64,000 bases of DNA from JASLEW01 sp035544895 (lineage in GTDB: Bacteria > Acidobacteriota > Thermoanaerobaculia > Multivoradales > UBA5704), in assembly GCA_035544895.1 (NCBI GenBank), contig DASZZM010000104.1, forward strand, positions 1-64,000. The letters are read 5' to 3'. The notes under the pieces were generated by a model. It was not told the DNA's origin. It saw only the letters and a list, made by a program, of their open reading frames with translations, and made no database searches. Numbering within the stretch: the stretch's first letter is position 1; each line of letters begins with the position of its first letter. The position numbers and the translations under genes are program-made. This document shows positions 33,162 through 42,588 of the stretch, one piece after another.

Positions 33162-35078
33162 TTGGACCAAGATGCCGAGTGGCTCGAGGCCGACGGCTTG
33201 GGCGGGTTCGCCTCTGGCACGGTCGGCGGCGTCCGCACGCGGCGCTATCACGCCCTGCTGCTGGTCGCGGCCGAGCCGCCGGCCGGCCGGGTGGTGCTGG
33301 TCAACGGCTGTGACGCCTGGGTGAGTGCCGGCGGCCGCACGTTTGCCCTGAGCTCCCAGCTCTACATGCCGGGCGTGGTCGAGCCGGACGGCCGCGAGCA
33401 CCTCGAAGACTTCGCGGCAGAACCCTGGCCGCGCTGGACCTGGAACCTCGCGGGCATGCGCGTGGTGCAGGAGGTCTTCGTGCCACGCGGCCTGCCGCTC
33501 GTGGCGCTTTCCTGGCGCATGCTCGAGGGCCCCAAGGAGGCCAAGCTCGTCGTGCGGCCCTTCCTCTCCGGCCGCGACTGCCACGGGCTGCATCACGAGA
33601 ACACCGCTTTCCGCTTCGTGCCGGAGCGGCAGGGAGCGCGGCGCATCTGGCGTCCCTATCCCGGGCTGCCCGGCATCGCCATGGTGGCCAACGGCGCCTA
33701 TGAGCACGATCCCCTGTGGTACCGCGGCTTCCTCTACGAGCAGGAGCGCGCACGCGGTCTCGACGCCGTAGAGGACCTGGCCTCGCCCGGCACGTTGCGC
33801 TGGGACCTGGCGCGCGGCGAGGCGATCTGGATCGTGGCGGCCGAGGGCACGGAGCTGCCCGGCAGCTCGCCGGCGGCCTGCATGGGAATCTGCCGCGGCG
33901 ACGAGGAGCGGCGGCGCCGGCGTTTCGCCTCGCCTCTGCGCCGCGCCGCCGACGCCTACCTGGCGCGGCGCGGGCCGGGACTGACGGTCGTGGCCGGCTA
34001 CCCCTGGTTCGCCGACCGGGGGCGAGACACGTTCGTGGCACTGCGCGGCCTCGCCCTGGCGACCGGCAGGCGCGCCGAGGCCCTCGCGGTGCTGCTCACC
34101 TGGGCGGCGGCGGTCTCCGAGGGGTTGGTGCCCAGCCACTTCGCGGACCGCGACGCGGTGCCCGAGCGCGATTCGGTGGACGGCTCGCTGTGGTACGCCG
34201 CCGCGGCGGGGGAGCTGCTTGCCGGGGCGGGGGCGGAGGTCGCCGCGGGGGAGCGGCGGCGGCTGGCGCAGGCGGTCGAGGCCGTCCTCGACGCCTACGC
34301 GCGGGGCACGCGCCACGGCATCCACGCCGACTCCGACGGTCTGCTGGCGGCCGGGGAGGCCGGTTCGCGGCTCACCTGGATGGACGCCGCGGTGGATGGC
34401 CGGGCGGTGACGCCGCGGGTCGGCAAGCCCGTCGAGGTGCAGGCGTTGTGGATCAACGGCCTGGCGGTCGGCGCCGCCCTCGCCGGCGAGCCGGGACGCT
34501 GGCGTACCCTCCTCGAGCAGGCGAGCGCGAGCTTCGCCGCCCGCTTCTGGAACGAAGCCGCGGGGTGCCTGTACGATGTCGTGGACGTCGATCATCACAG
34601 CGGCGCCGTCGACCCCACGCTGCGCGCCAACCAGATCTTCGCGGTTGGCGGGCTGCCGCGGATGCTGCTGCCGGCCGAGCGGGCGCGCCGGGTGGTCGAC
34701 ACGGTCGAGGCCAGGCTGTGGACTCCCCTCGGCCTGCGCTCACTGGCGCCGGGAGAGCCGGGCTACCACCCGCGCTGCGCGGGCGATCCGCGCGCGCGCG
34801 CCGGCGCGTATCACCAGGGCACGGTCTGGCCCTGGCTGGCCGGGCCTTTCGTCGAGGCCTGGGTGCGCGTGCGCGGCGGCACGCGAGAGGCGAGGAGGGA
34901 AGCGCGTGAGCGCTTCCTGGCGCCGTTGCTCGACCGTCTCGACGGCTACGGCCTGGGGCACCTGCCCGAGATCGCGGACGGCGATCTGCCGCATACGCCG
35001 CGCGGCTGCCCGTTCCAGGCCTGGTCGATGGGCGAGCTCCTGCGCCTCGATCTCGAAGTGCTGGCCGAAGAGCGATGA
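33162..35078 (+). CDS. Glycogen debranching enzyme (amylo-alpha-1,6-glucosidase family)
   Basis: A 638-residue protein. It opens WLEADGLGGFASGTVGGVRT, then RRYHALLL, the N-terminal signature of archaeal/bacterial-type debranching enzymes. The C-terminal (alpha/alpha)6 catalytic domain of the GH133-like family includes VVAGYPWFADRGRDTFVALRG (the catalytic Asp is expected in DRGRD), RANQIFAVGG and GAYHQGTVWPWLAGPF. It removes alpha-1,6 branches of glycogen in the cytoplasm. The start is TTG 33162 without a strong Shine-Dalgarno, so a few residues either way are uncertain. It follows the permease by 22 bases. Confidence 0.9.
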   Translation: MDQDAEWLEADGLGGFASGTVGGVRTRRYHALLLVAAEPPAGRVVLVNGCDAWVSAGGRTFALSSQLYMPGVVEPDGREHLEDFAAEPWPRWTWNLAGMRVVQEVFVPRGLPLVALSWRMLEGPKEAKLVVRPFLSGRDCHGLHHENTAFRFVPERQGARRIWRPYPGLPGIAMVANGAYEHDPLWYRGFLYEQERARGLDAVEDLASPGTLRWDLARGEAIWIVAAEGTELPGSSPAACMGICRGDEERRRRRFASPLRRAADAYLARRGPGLTVVAGYPWFADRGRDTFVALRGLALATGRRAEALAVLLTWAAAVSEGLVPSHFADRDAVPERDSVDGSLWYAAAAGELLAGAGAEVAAGERRRLAQAVEAVLDAYARGTRHGIHADSDGLLAAGEAGSRLTWMDAAVDGRAVTPRVGKPVEVQALWINGLAVGAALAGEPGRWRTLLEQASASFAARFWNEAAGCLYDVVDVDHHSGAVDPTLRANQIFAVGGLPRMLLPAERARRVVDTVEARLWTPLGLRSLAPGEPGYHPRCAGDPRARAGAYHQGTVWPWLAGPFVEAWVRVRGGTREARREARERFLAPLLDRLDGYGLGHLPEIADGDLPHTPRGCPFQAWSMGELLRLDLEVLAEER

Positions 35079-35162
35079 AGATGCCGCCCTCCTGCTCGAC
35101 GACCTGGCCTGCGTGGAGCCGTGGAGCGCTGCCTGTCCTCCCTGAATGCGACAGGATGGCGG

Positions 35163-37943
35163 CTACCCTTCGTCTTTTTTCATGGCTATCTCCAGGCCTT
35201 CGATCGAGTTGCCATCGACTACGACCTTCCGGGCCGGATCTGTTTGACGATAGCCCTCGCGCAAGACGTCAAGCTGATACATTCCCGGAGCCACAGCGCG
35301 TAACAGGAAGCCGCCGCCCGAGTCGGTCCAGGCGACGCGAGCAGGGCCTGGCACTCCTCCAACCCAACGCAGCACCACCATGGCTCCCTCGACGGCCATG
35401 CCCGCGGGTGTCACGACCCGGCCTGAGACGGCCTTTCTCGACCTGACGACGAAATCCACTATGACCTCTTCGGCATCGGCGATATCGACTTCGCGGGTTA
35501 CATCGCTGTTGCCGTCGTTGGCACTGGCGAGGTAGTGGCCCGGAACGATGTCTTCGAGCCTGTAAGACCCGTCGTCGGCTGTCTCGGCGGACCGGTCCCC
35601 GATCGAGACACGCACGCCGGGCGCCGCCGCACCGTCGTCGGCGGTCACCGATCCGGCGAGGCTCCCTCCCCCCCGTAGACGGATCACCAGGTTGTCACGA
35701 ACGTCTCCGGCCTCGAGCTCGAGAGGGCCCATGTTGCTCTTCAGGAATCCGGGTGCCGTGGCCCGGAGATGCACCCGCCCGGCGGGCACTCCATCGACTC
35801 TGAAGGCGCCACTTCGCTCGCTGCGCGTCTCGACGACATCCTCCAGATCACGCATCGACGAAGGCGCTCTGGCGCGCTCAGGCAGGGCCGCGACAGCCGC
35901 CCCATCGATGCCACGCCCCGTTGCATCGCGCACGAAACCGGAAAGTGTGGCCGCGCCCGCGAGCCTGATGCGCAGCGGGTCGCGTGCGGTGACGGCGACT
36001 CCTCTGAGGGCCGCGCTCAGGTATCCAGTCTTGCTTACGAAGATGTCGGCGCGGTCTTCCGCCGCGAAGCCTCCGACGCTGAAGCGCCCGTCGGCGTCCG
36101 TGCGGATATCCTCGGAGTCCGCGCGCGCCAACGTGTGGCTCGTCTTCCCGGAGCGGAAGGAAGATCGTGCGCGGACCAGCGCGCCTGCCATCGGATGTTC
36201 GTCTGAATCCACGACGATTCCTCTCAACGACATTGCTTCCTGCAGCGTCACGTCCCCCAGGTTCGTTTCCGCACCGTCGTCGATCCCCACGTCCGAGGTA
36301 ACCTGCGTCACGAAACCCTGCGCCCGGAAGGCGACGCCGACCTGTCCTGGTGTCGGGCCTGACAACCGGAATTCCCCAGCCGCATTGCTGGAACCAGCGG
36401 CCACGAGATCTCGAGCTTCCTGACCTCGGGCTACGAGCTCCAGCAGCACGGACTGATCCGGGGCTCGTATCACCTCGACGAGGACGTCTTTGAGCGGCAC
36501 GCCGGAGGCGGAGATCACACGCCCGACCAGCGTCCGAGGCCGCCGTAAAACGATCTCCAGCAGCTCGTCGCGCTCGCCGCGCAACGCGGTCCTGCGGCTC
36601 ACGGTCGCAGCCGGCCAGCCGAGAGCCGTCGCGGTGATCTTGTAGGGCCGCCCCTGGGCCAGGTTGGCGAGGACGAAGCTTCCCCTGCCATCGACGTAAC
36701 CGAATTGGACACGTGCGGATGGGTCGGAAACCCCTACAAAGGAGCTGGCCCGGGCTTCGAGCCGCGCTCCAATCAGCGGCGCGGAGCCCTCGCCGCGAAC
36801 GAGGCCCTCGATGCTGCCCGCCTGCACCAGGCGAAGCTCGACGAGGCTGCCTCGAGACGTCGAGAACTTCGTCGCCTCGGCCGGCAGGTAGTCTGGCGCA
36901 ACTACCTCAATACTCCCGCCCGCTCGCGGCAGCGCGAGCTCGAAGAGCCCCCTCTGCGTCAGCCTTGCCCACGAGCCGGGGCTTCCCTTCGTCCACGCGA
37001 TACCCGCGAAGACCGGAAATTTCGTGTCCGCGTCGACGGCACTGCTGGCAACTCGAACCGGCGGACTGAGCATGACGGGTATCCCTTGCTGATTCGCCGC
37101 CACGCCGAGAGGGCCCAGGTCAACTGATGCACTCTGCCACCGTTGATCCAATAGGGCGACCGTGCCCGAGGAGCGGCACAGCCGAATCTGCCCTTTGTCG
37201 CCACTGAGTCCCAGTGCCAGGTGATAGGTTTCGTCAAAAGCAACGACTCCGCCCGCCGCTGCGCCATGAGAGTCCACGATCGCCACTGTCAGCTCGTCGG
37301 CGCAGCCCTTGCCGGAGGCGATTCTCGTGGAGCGTTCCAGCGGCAGCCGGCGGACCTCTCCACCTGAGACGTCAAACGCGAGCGCTTCGATCTTTGCGCC
37401 TTGGCGGACAGGTACTTCGATCGTCCCCGTGCCGACCAGGATGCGGTGGAGCCCGTAGTCATCCCATGGCGAGCCGGAAGGACCCCGCCGATCAGGAATC
37501 GCAATCCTCGTCTCGTCCGCCGGGGTTCGCGTCGTCACGGCGATCCGGGCAACGATTGCAGGGTCCATCGGCAGGGGCGGAAGAGACACTGTTTGCACCA
37601 CGGGGAGAGGCCCGAGGACTCGAGGAACGAAGCCTTGGGCGCGCACGACGACTTGCCAGAGGCCCGGTTCGGGCACCACCAGCGAGAACGTACCATCTGC
37701 GCGAGAGACCCCCTGGCCAGCTTCTTCTTCGGGGGAGGATCCTGCAAGCTCCCGCCTTGCCGCTTCATAGGGTGTCAAGACCCGCACGAGGTGCACGGAG
37801 GCTCCGGGCAGCGCATTCCCACTGCCTGCGACCAGTACCTGCCCTTGCACCAGGAGCTCGCTGCCTTGCGCAATGGTTGAGAAACTCAGACCTCCCAGGC
37901 AAGCGGCGAGCGATGACAAGGTCAACAACGATCGGCGTTTCAT
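35163..37943 (-). CDS. Secreted multi-domain carboxypeptidase-regulatory-like repeat protein
   Basis: A 926-residue protein with a clear signal peptide (MKRRSLLTLSSLAACLGGLS). It is built from about seven beta-sandwich repeats of the CarboxypepD_reg type, each starting with G-x-V and a P-L/I-x-G/D-A-x-V motif: GQVLVAGSGNALPGASVHL, GRVISASGVPLKDVLVEV, GIVVDSDEHPMAGALVRA, GFVRDATGRGIDGAAVAA, GRVVTPAGMAVEGAMVVL and others. Such proteins are frequent in Acidobacteria at the cell surface, where they bind carbohydrate or protein. No catalytic domain is present. ATG 37943 is chosen over an upstream in-frame start because it directly gives the signal peptide. Confidence 0.82.
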   Translation of the reverse strand: MKRRSLLTLSSLAACLGGLSFSTIAQGSELLVQGQVLVAGSGNALPGASVHLVRVLTPYEAARRELAGSSPEEEAGQGVSRADGTFSLVVPEPGLWQVVVRAQGFVPRVLGPLPVVQTVSLPPLPMDPAIVARIAVTTRTPADETRIAIPDRRGPSGSPWDDYGLHRILVGTGTIEVPVRQGAKIEALAFDVSGGEVRRLPLERSTRIASGKGCADELTVAIVDSHGAAAGGVVAFDETYHLALGLSGDKGQIRLCRSSGTVALLDQRWQSASVDLGPLGVAANQQGIPVMLSPPVRVASSAVDADTKFPVFAGIAWTKGSPGSWARLTQRGLFELALPRAGGSIEVVAPDYLPAEATKFSTSRGSLVELRLVQAGSIEGLVRGEGSAPLIGARLEARASSFVGVSDPSARVQFGYVDGRGSFVLANLAQGRPYKITATALGWPAATVSRRTALRGERDELLEIVLRRPRTLVGRVISASGVPLKDVLVEVIRAPDQSVLLELVARGQEARDLVAAGSSNAAGEFRLSGPTPGQVGVAFRAQGFVTQVTSDVGIDDGAETNLGDVTLQEAMSLRGIVVDSDEHPMAGALVRARSSFRSGKTSHTLARADSEDIRTDADGRFSVGGFAAEDRADIFVSKTGYLSAALRGVAVTARDPLRIRLAGAATLSGFVRDATGRGIDGAAVAALPERARAPSSMRDLEDVVETRSERSGAFRVDGVPAGRVHLRATAPGFLKSNMGPLELEAGDVRDNLVIRLRGGGSLAGSVTADDGAAAPGVRVSIGDRSAETADDGSYRLEDIVPGHYLASANDGNSDVTREVDIADAEEVIVDFVVRSRKAVSGRVVTPAGMAVEGAMVVLRWVGGVPGPARVAWTDSGGGFLLRAVAPGMYQLDVLREGYRQTDPARKVVVDGNSIEGLEIAMKKDEG

Positions 37944-38333
37944 CTTGAGATCCTCGCCAGGCCGCCTACCATGTGAACTCGGCGGCCCGCGAAGCGCCGG
38001 ACTCCACCTCGAGACGCGCCACCTCGCGGCGGTCGTTGGAGTCGTCCTTGGGAAACCACAGCGAGAAGCGCATGGAACGCGCATCGAGACCGAGCGGCAG
38101 CGCCGGAGGTCCGGGGCGACAGCCCTGCCGACGGGCCCGGCCAGCACGGCCAAGGCAAAGCTCCAGGAGATTCCTCTCAGGGCTCGGAACACCCCGCTGC
38201 GTCCATTTCCGAGCCGCCCGCCCAAGCCGGAAGACTCTTACCGGGGCCGTCGGCGTAGTGCCGGTCTGTCAAGAAAAGAGTATACGGCCCCGTACCCCAC
38301 GCCGCCCTGGCCCCGGGGCAGCTATCCCACGGC
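37944..38333. other. Gene-free gap of 390 bases
   Basis: This lies between two leftward genes (the VWFA-related gene's stop at 38334 and the repeat-protein start at 37943). Open frames here have no family signature and look like shadows. It presumably carries the promoter of the repeat-protein gene; no convincing -35/-10 pair or hairpin terminator was seen. Confidence 0.6.
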
Positions 38334-39509
38334 TCAGGGTCCGGCGGGGCCGGCGGCGACCTTGGGTCCGGTGTAGTCGCCGTACTCGTAGCCGCGCCGG
38401 GTCTTGACCTTGAAGTCGGGGTTGGTGGTCTTGACCTCGACTCTCTGGAAGCCGCTCTTGCCGGCCGGGTGTTCGCTGCGATAGCTCAGCAGGTAGTAGC
38501 CGTTGTTTTCCCTGGCGACCTGGGTCAGCGCCGTCGTGTAGTTGACGACGTCGAAGAAGTAGCGGCCGCCGGTGTCGAAAGCGAGCTGGCTCATCGCATC
38601 GGCCAGCGGATGGCGCACGCCGACGGGAAACAGGTCGATCGGGTAGACGGCGACGTTGGCGGTATTGAGCGCTTCCATCATCGGCCTGTAGTACTGCGGG
38701 TCGGGAGTGTACTGGCCGAAGGAGTTGATTCGCCCGAAGCCATGGGTGAACAGCAGCAGGTTCTTGCGCCCGGTGATCCTGCCCGCCGCCTCGGCGAGGC
38801 GTTCGACGCCGTCGAAGATGATGGCGGTCGTGTCGCGCAATCCTTCGCCGCGCGGCAGGCCGGCGAGCAGCGACGGGCCGGCCGGCTCCTGTGCCTTGGC
38901 GCGCGACGGCCAGGTGTTGTCCGTGTCCTTGCCCTTGATCGCGTCGTCGATGGCGCTTTCGATCCGCCGCCGGTCGTGGGTGAAGTCCTGCTGCACTTTG
39001 AGCTTGTAGTCATAGCTGACCACCGCCACCCAGTCGTTGGGCAGCAGCTCGCGCGCCGCCCATTCCCTGGCGCGCCTGCCGGCCTGCAGCTGCTGGGAAA
39101 GCAACACGGGCGCGTCGGCGGCGGCTGACTTCTGATCGTCGAAGAAGAGAATGAAGTAGCGGTCCTCGGGAACCTGGTCGACGCGCAGCCCCTTCTTCGC
39201 CACCGCCTCGGAAGTCTCGACGATACGGCGGTTACTGTAGAAGGTCACGCCGCTCAACTGCACGGGCTTGCCGCCTTCCCGCACGACGAAATCATTCTTG
39301 TCCAGTCCTACGATGACGTTGCCCCTGGCATCGGTGACCAGGGCGTCGATCAGGACCTCGCGCACCTCGATCCTCTCGCCGAACTGCCCCTGGGCGGGCT
39401 TGTCCTGGGCGGCGGCGCGGTTCGAGAGGGGGAAAACGAGGGCGGACAGCAAGGCCAGTAGGCAAACCGCCACCAGCACCGGCGCCGCCGGACGAGCTCT
39501 ACGTTGCAT
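38334..39509 (-). CDS. VWFA-related secreted protein (Acidobacteria-type)
   Basis: A 391-residue protein with signal peptide (VLVAVCLLALLSALVFPLSN). It starts its mature part FGERIEVREVLIDALVTDARG, then NVIVGLDKNDFVVREGGKPVQ, the characteristic opening of the VWFA-related family expanded in Acidobacteria. The von Willebrand A core (YFILFFDDQKSA, then DWVAVVSYDYKLKVQQDFT and LLLFTHGFG) follows. It ends YYLLSYRSEHPAGKSGFQRVEVKT, also typical. It probably acts in protein-protein contacts outside the membrane. ATG 39509 has GGAGAG six bases upstream. Confidence 0.85.
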   Translation of the reverse strand: MQRRARPAAPVLVAVCLLALLSALVFPLSNRAAAQDKPAQGQFGERIEVREVLIDALVTDARGNVIVGLDKNDFVVREGGKPVQLSGVTFYSNRRIVETSEAVAKKGLRVDQVPEDRYFILFFDDQKSAAADAPVLLSQQLQAGRRAREWAARELLPNDWVAVVSYDYKLKVQQDFTHDRRRIESAIDDAIKGKDTDNTWPSRAKAQEPAGPSLLAGLPRGEGLRDTTAIIFDGVERLAEAAGRITGRKNLLLFTHGFGRINSFGQYTPDPQYYRPMMEALNTANVAVYPIDLFPVGVRHPLADAMSQLAFDTGGRYFFDVVNYTTALTQVARENNGYYLLSYRSEHPAGKSGFQRVEVKTTNPDFKVKTRRGYEYGDYTGPKVAAGPAGP

Positions 39510-39772
39510 GATCGTCTCTCCTATGGTCAAGGCAAACTGCCTCCCTCTCCTGAAGTGGAGCAAGGACCAGGCCATCGCTTCCGGCAGGCCGCCGCCGCCG
39601 GTGTATGTGCCATCAGCTCAAGAGCTTAGGCCCTCAGAGCCGCGGCAGTCACGGCGGCACCGTCCGCACCCCGTCCCGGTGCGGAGTCCCCGCGCGAGGA
39701 CGCTCATGTCTCGTGGAAAGATCCTGAGCGAAAGAGGCCCGCCCGGCGCCAGGAACCGCGGTAACGTGACCG

Positions 39773-40054
39773 CTACCCGATCCTCAGGTTGCGGCTGCGG
39801 GACACGGCGACGACCTCGGGGTCGTCTTCGAGCTTTTCCAGCGCCGCCGGACTCACCGAGGCGGTGATGATCTCGGGGCTGATCTGGGTGCGCAGCTTCA
39901 CGCAATTCGGCACGTAGCCGGCGTGCCGCACCTTGATGATGGCCAGGAAAGGCGCATCGGAGCCTGGAGAGCGAGCGGAATGCTTGAGATCGAGCTCGAC
40001 TTTCGAGCGGGAGCGAAAAGTGTGCAGGCCGGCCTTGGCCTCAGAGCGACTCAC
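39773..40054 (-). CDS. Small stand-alone propeptide-like (I9-type) protein, putative protease inhibitor
   Basis: A 93-residue protein starting at GTG 40054, with an ideal AAGGAGG five bases upstream. Its core (PFLAIIKVRHAGYV, then ITASVSPAALEKLEDDPEVV and AVSRSRNLR) resembles residues about 198-262 of the neighbouring S8 protease (VAVLAKVND, then IVTGRVPLDRVEVVCRLPFV and QSLSPAQRLR). Both end in x-E-x-L/V-x-x-x-P-x-V-x-x-V/L-S-x-S/A-x-x-L-R. This is the layout of subtilisin propeptide (I9) domains, which inhibit the mature enzyme. It has no signal peptide and follows the protease gene by 218 bases on the same strand. Function as an inhibitor or chaperone in trans is inference. Confidence 0.65.
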   Translation of the reverse strand: MSRSEAKAGLHTFRSRSKVELDLKHSARSPGSDAPFLAIIKVRHAGYVPNCVKLRTQISPEIITASVSPAALEKLEDDPEVVAVSRSRNLRIG

Positions 40055-40272
40055 GACGACCTCCTTCCAACGGTGTGCTCGAGATGCTTCCGACGGGGAC
40101 GCCGCGGCCCGGCGACAGAGCCGCTCGTGGTTACCTTCCATACGAACACCGGGGCCGGAGGTTTCAAGGTCGGGTACCTCGATCATTGTAGCCCACCTGC
40201 ACCACTTTGTCATCTCCGGCAACGCCTGGCGCGCGCATTCTCCCCCAATCCAGAACGTAGTCCCCGCAAGGC

Positions 40273-42588
40273 CTATTTCGGCTTCGACCCCTGGTTCTCT
40301 TTCCTTTTCGGCGTCTTGAGCTTCGCGACCGCCCGAAGGGCAGCCTCGGCGTCGATGGCGCCCCAACCGAGACGGCGGTCCCATTTGCCGGAGCGGGACT
40401 CCCAATGGGAAGCCTGTTGCAAGATCTGACGAAGCTGCGAGCTCGATAGGGAAACGCCGCGGCGGTAGGCTTCGCTCAGCATCAGCGCAATTACGCCCGT
40501 GACGGCTGCCGCCGCCATGCTGGTGCCGGACTGTCGCCGGAAGCCATCCAAAGTTCCTGCACAGGCAGCCTCCACGTTGCTTCCGGGCGCACAGGCTTCC
40601 GGCTTGTTCCTGCCGTCACGGGTCGGGCCCGAGCTCGAGAAGTGGGTGCAGCCGCGCTTCTTCTTGTCGGGATTGTAAGCCCCGACGACGATGCTCTCCC
40701 GGCCGCAGGAGATTGACCCCAAGGTGTGGGTGTTGTCGAGCGGCGGCTGGAAGCGGCAGGAGTGGCTGTCATCTCTTTCGATCCATGCATGAAACGAACC
40801 ATCCTTGACGACCCGGCCGTGAAGGCGAAGGGTCCAGGTCCCAGGAGCCGCTCCCACCTCCAGGAAAGCGACGATGGTGTTGTCCTGGTTGAGCGCTTTG
40901 GAGGCATTCGCCGACACGTTGACGAGCAGGACCGCGGTCGTGCCGTCTTCGGGCCGAAGCTGCCGCATCGGCTGGCCGCCGAAGGATACCGTCCCCAGGG
41001 ACTTGCCGGACGGGTCGATGAGCTCGGCCGCGAGCTCGTCGCCCTGGTGATACCAGACCTCGAGCTCGGCGTGGCTCGTCGCGAGAGGAGGGATCTCGAA
41101 GGCCAGGTCCACGTACTCGGACTGCGCCACTTTCCCCATGGCGTGGATACGATCGTCGAAGGAGTTGCCGGCGGCGATGACCACCGCCCGGTTGGCGCGC
41201 TCCTGCACCAGAGAATCCAGCGACTCCTCGACCAGTGTGCTGCCGTCGTGCGGGCCGCCATTGGTGCCGAGGCTCAAGTTGAGCACGCAAGGCCTCTCGC
41301 CGGCCTGGCTGAAGACGAACCGCGCGGCCTCGACGAGGTGCACCGAATCGCCCAGCGACACTTCGGCCACCTTCTCGCCCTGCCAGGGCAGGTCGGAGCT
41401 CGAGAGCTCCACGAAGAGCAGGTCGGCAGCCGGAGCGACACCGGCCCTCCCCGTGCCGCGTCCTCCTCCAGCGGCGATGTCCATCACGTGAGTGCCGTGC
41501 CAGTCGTGCTGATAGTCGAGAATATGCTTGAGGGCGCCGTGGGGATCTTCGGTCGCGAGAGCGGCGTCGATCGCGGCCGCCCTGTGCAGCGCGCCGATGT
41601 TCTGGGGGGCGGTGTCGTTGGGGGTGCCTCGCTGGTCCCAGAGCGCGAGCAGGCGGGTCGTACCGTCCTCGCGGCGGAAGTTGCGGTGCACGAAGTCGCA
41701 ACCCTGGTCGACGACCCCGATGAGCACGTCCTTGCCGCCGCTCTCCCCGAGAGGGGGAGGAGGGTGTTTGCGGAAAAGCTCGCTCACGATCGTCCGCAGG
41801 GCCGGCCGCAGGCGTTGGGCGGGACTGAGGCTCTGCACGAAGGGCAGCCTGCAGACGACTTCGACGCGATCGAGCGGCACTCTGCCGGTGACGATCCACT
41901 CTCGGCCGGAAGGCAGCGGGATCGTGACGCCTTCCCGGATCTCGTCACGGGCCTCCCAACGCTCGAGGTCGTTGACCTTGGCGAGCACGGCAACCTCGTC
42001 GTCGGCAATGGAAGCGCTTGCCCGTGGCCGGTAACCCCTTTGCTGTCTCTCGAGCAACCGTTGCAGGCGAGGGTCGAGATCGGCGGGCACTGACACGGGC
42101 TCGAGAGCGCCTCGCTCGCCAACCGCGCCCCTGGCGGCCTCGCCCGGCCGGCGGCGGAGCCTGGCGATCAATCTCTCCATCACCGGCCCGTCGGCCAGGT
42201 CCATCTTGCGGAAGATGTCTTCGGACTCGACGAGATGGCGCCGCTGGAGCTCGAAGACGTCCGCATCTCTCCAGTAGTTGGTCAGCACGACGACCGGCAC
42301 TTCGGGACGTTCGCTGCGGATGCGCTGGATGAGCCCGAACGCGGTGGCGTCGTACGTCTTGAAGATTCCGGTCAGGTCCACGCTTTCGTGGGGGAGCCTC
42401 AGGTCGATGATGAAGCCCGCGACGTCCTCGTCGTAGATATGGCCGACCGCCTCGCTGAGCAGGCTCACCCGATAATGGCGCAGAGCCCGCGCCCGCAAGC
42501 GAATCGCCAGCAGGAGATCGTGGGCGCTCTCGTCCTCGACGTGGAGGACCATTGCCGGTGCGACCAACTGAGTCTCCATCAGCGTCAT
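40273..42588 (-). CDS. Response-regulator receiver fused to subtilisin-like (S8) serine protease
   Basis: A 771-residue, apparently cytoplasmic protein. Residues about 12-148 are a receiver domain with every key residue: acidic pair E18/D19 (VLHVEDE), phospho-acceptor D62 (FIIDLRLP), T103 (VVVLTNYW), K128 (FRKMDL). Residues about 195-262 look like an I9-type propeptide. The S8 domain (about 285-755) has D294 (GVVDQG), H364 (WHGTHV), oxyanion N475 (AAGNS) and S690 (SGTSMAAA), so it should be active, with a jelly-roll-like insert at about 495-605. There is no DNA-binding output and no signal peptide. Its start overlaps the end of the histidine kinase gene by ATGA, so phosphorylation by that kinase probably controls proteolysis. 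Confidence 0.9.
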   Translation of the reverse strand: MTLMETQLVAPAMVLHVEDESAHDLLLAIRLRARALRHYRVSLLSEAVGHIYDEDVAGFIIDLRLPHESVDLTGIFKTYDATAFGLIQRIRSERPEVPVVVLTNYWRDADVFELQRRHLVESEDIFRKMDLADGPVMERLIARLRRRPGEAARGAVGERGALEPVSVPADLDPRLQRLLERQQRGYRPRASASIADDEVAVLAKVNDLERWEARDEIREGVTIPLPSGREWIVTGRVPLDRVEVVCRLPFVQSLSPAQRLRPALRTIVSELFRKHPPPPLGESGGKDVLIGVVDQGCDFVHRNFRREDGTTRLLALWDQRGTPNDTAPQNIGALHRAAAIDAALATEDPHGALKHILDYQHDWHGTHVMDIAAGGGRGTGRAGVAPAADLLFVELSSSDLPWQGEKVAEVSLGDSVHLVEAARFVFSQAGERPCVLNLSLGTNGGPHDGSTLVEESLDSLVQERANRAVVIAAGNSFDDRIHAMGKVAQSEYVDLAFEIPPLATSHAELEVWYHQGDELAAELIDPSGKSLGTVSFGGQPMRQLRPEDGTTAVLLVNVSANASKALNQDNTIVAFLEVGAAPGTWTLRLHGRVVKDGSFHAWIERDDSHSCRFQPPLDNTHTLGSISCGRESIVVGAYNPDKKKRGCTHFSSSGPTRDGRNKPEACAPGSNVEAACAGTLDGFRRQSGTSMAAAAVTGVIALMLSEAYRRGVSLSSSQLRQILQQASHWESRSGKWDRRLGWGAIDAEAALRAVAKLKTPKRKENQGSKPK

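Noticed and set aside
38469..39128. Plus-strand frame opposite the VWFA-related gene
   Set aside because: It is an antisense shadow lacking a family pattern.
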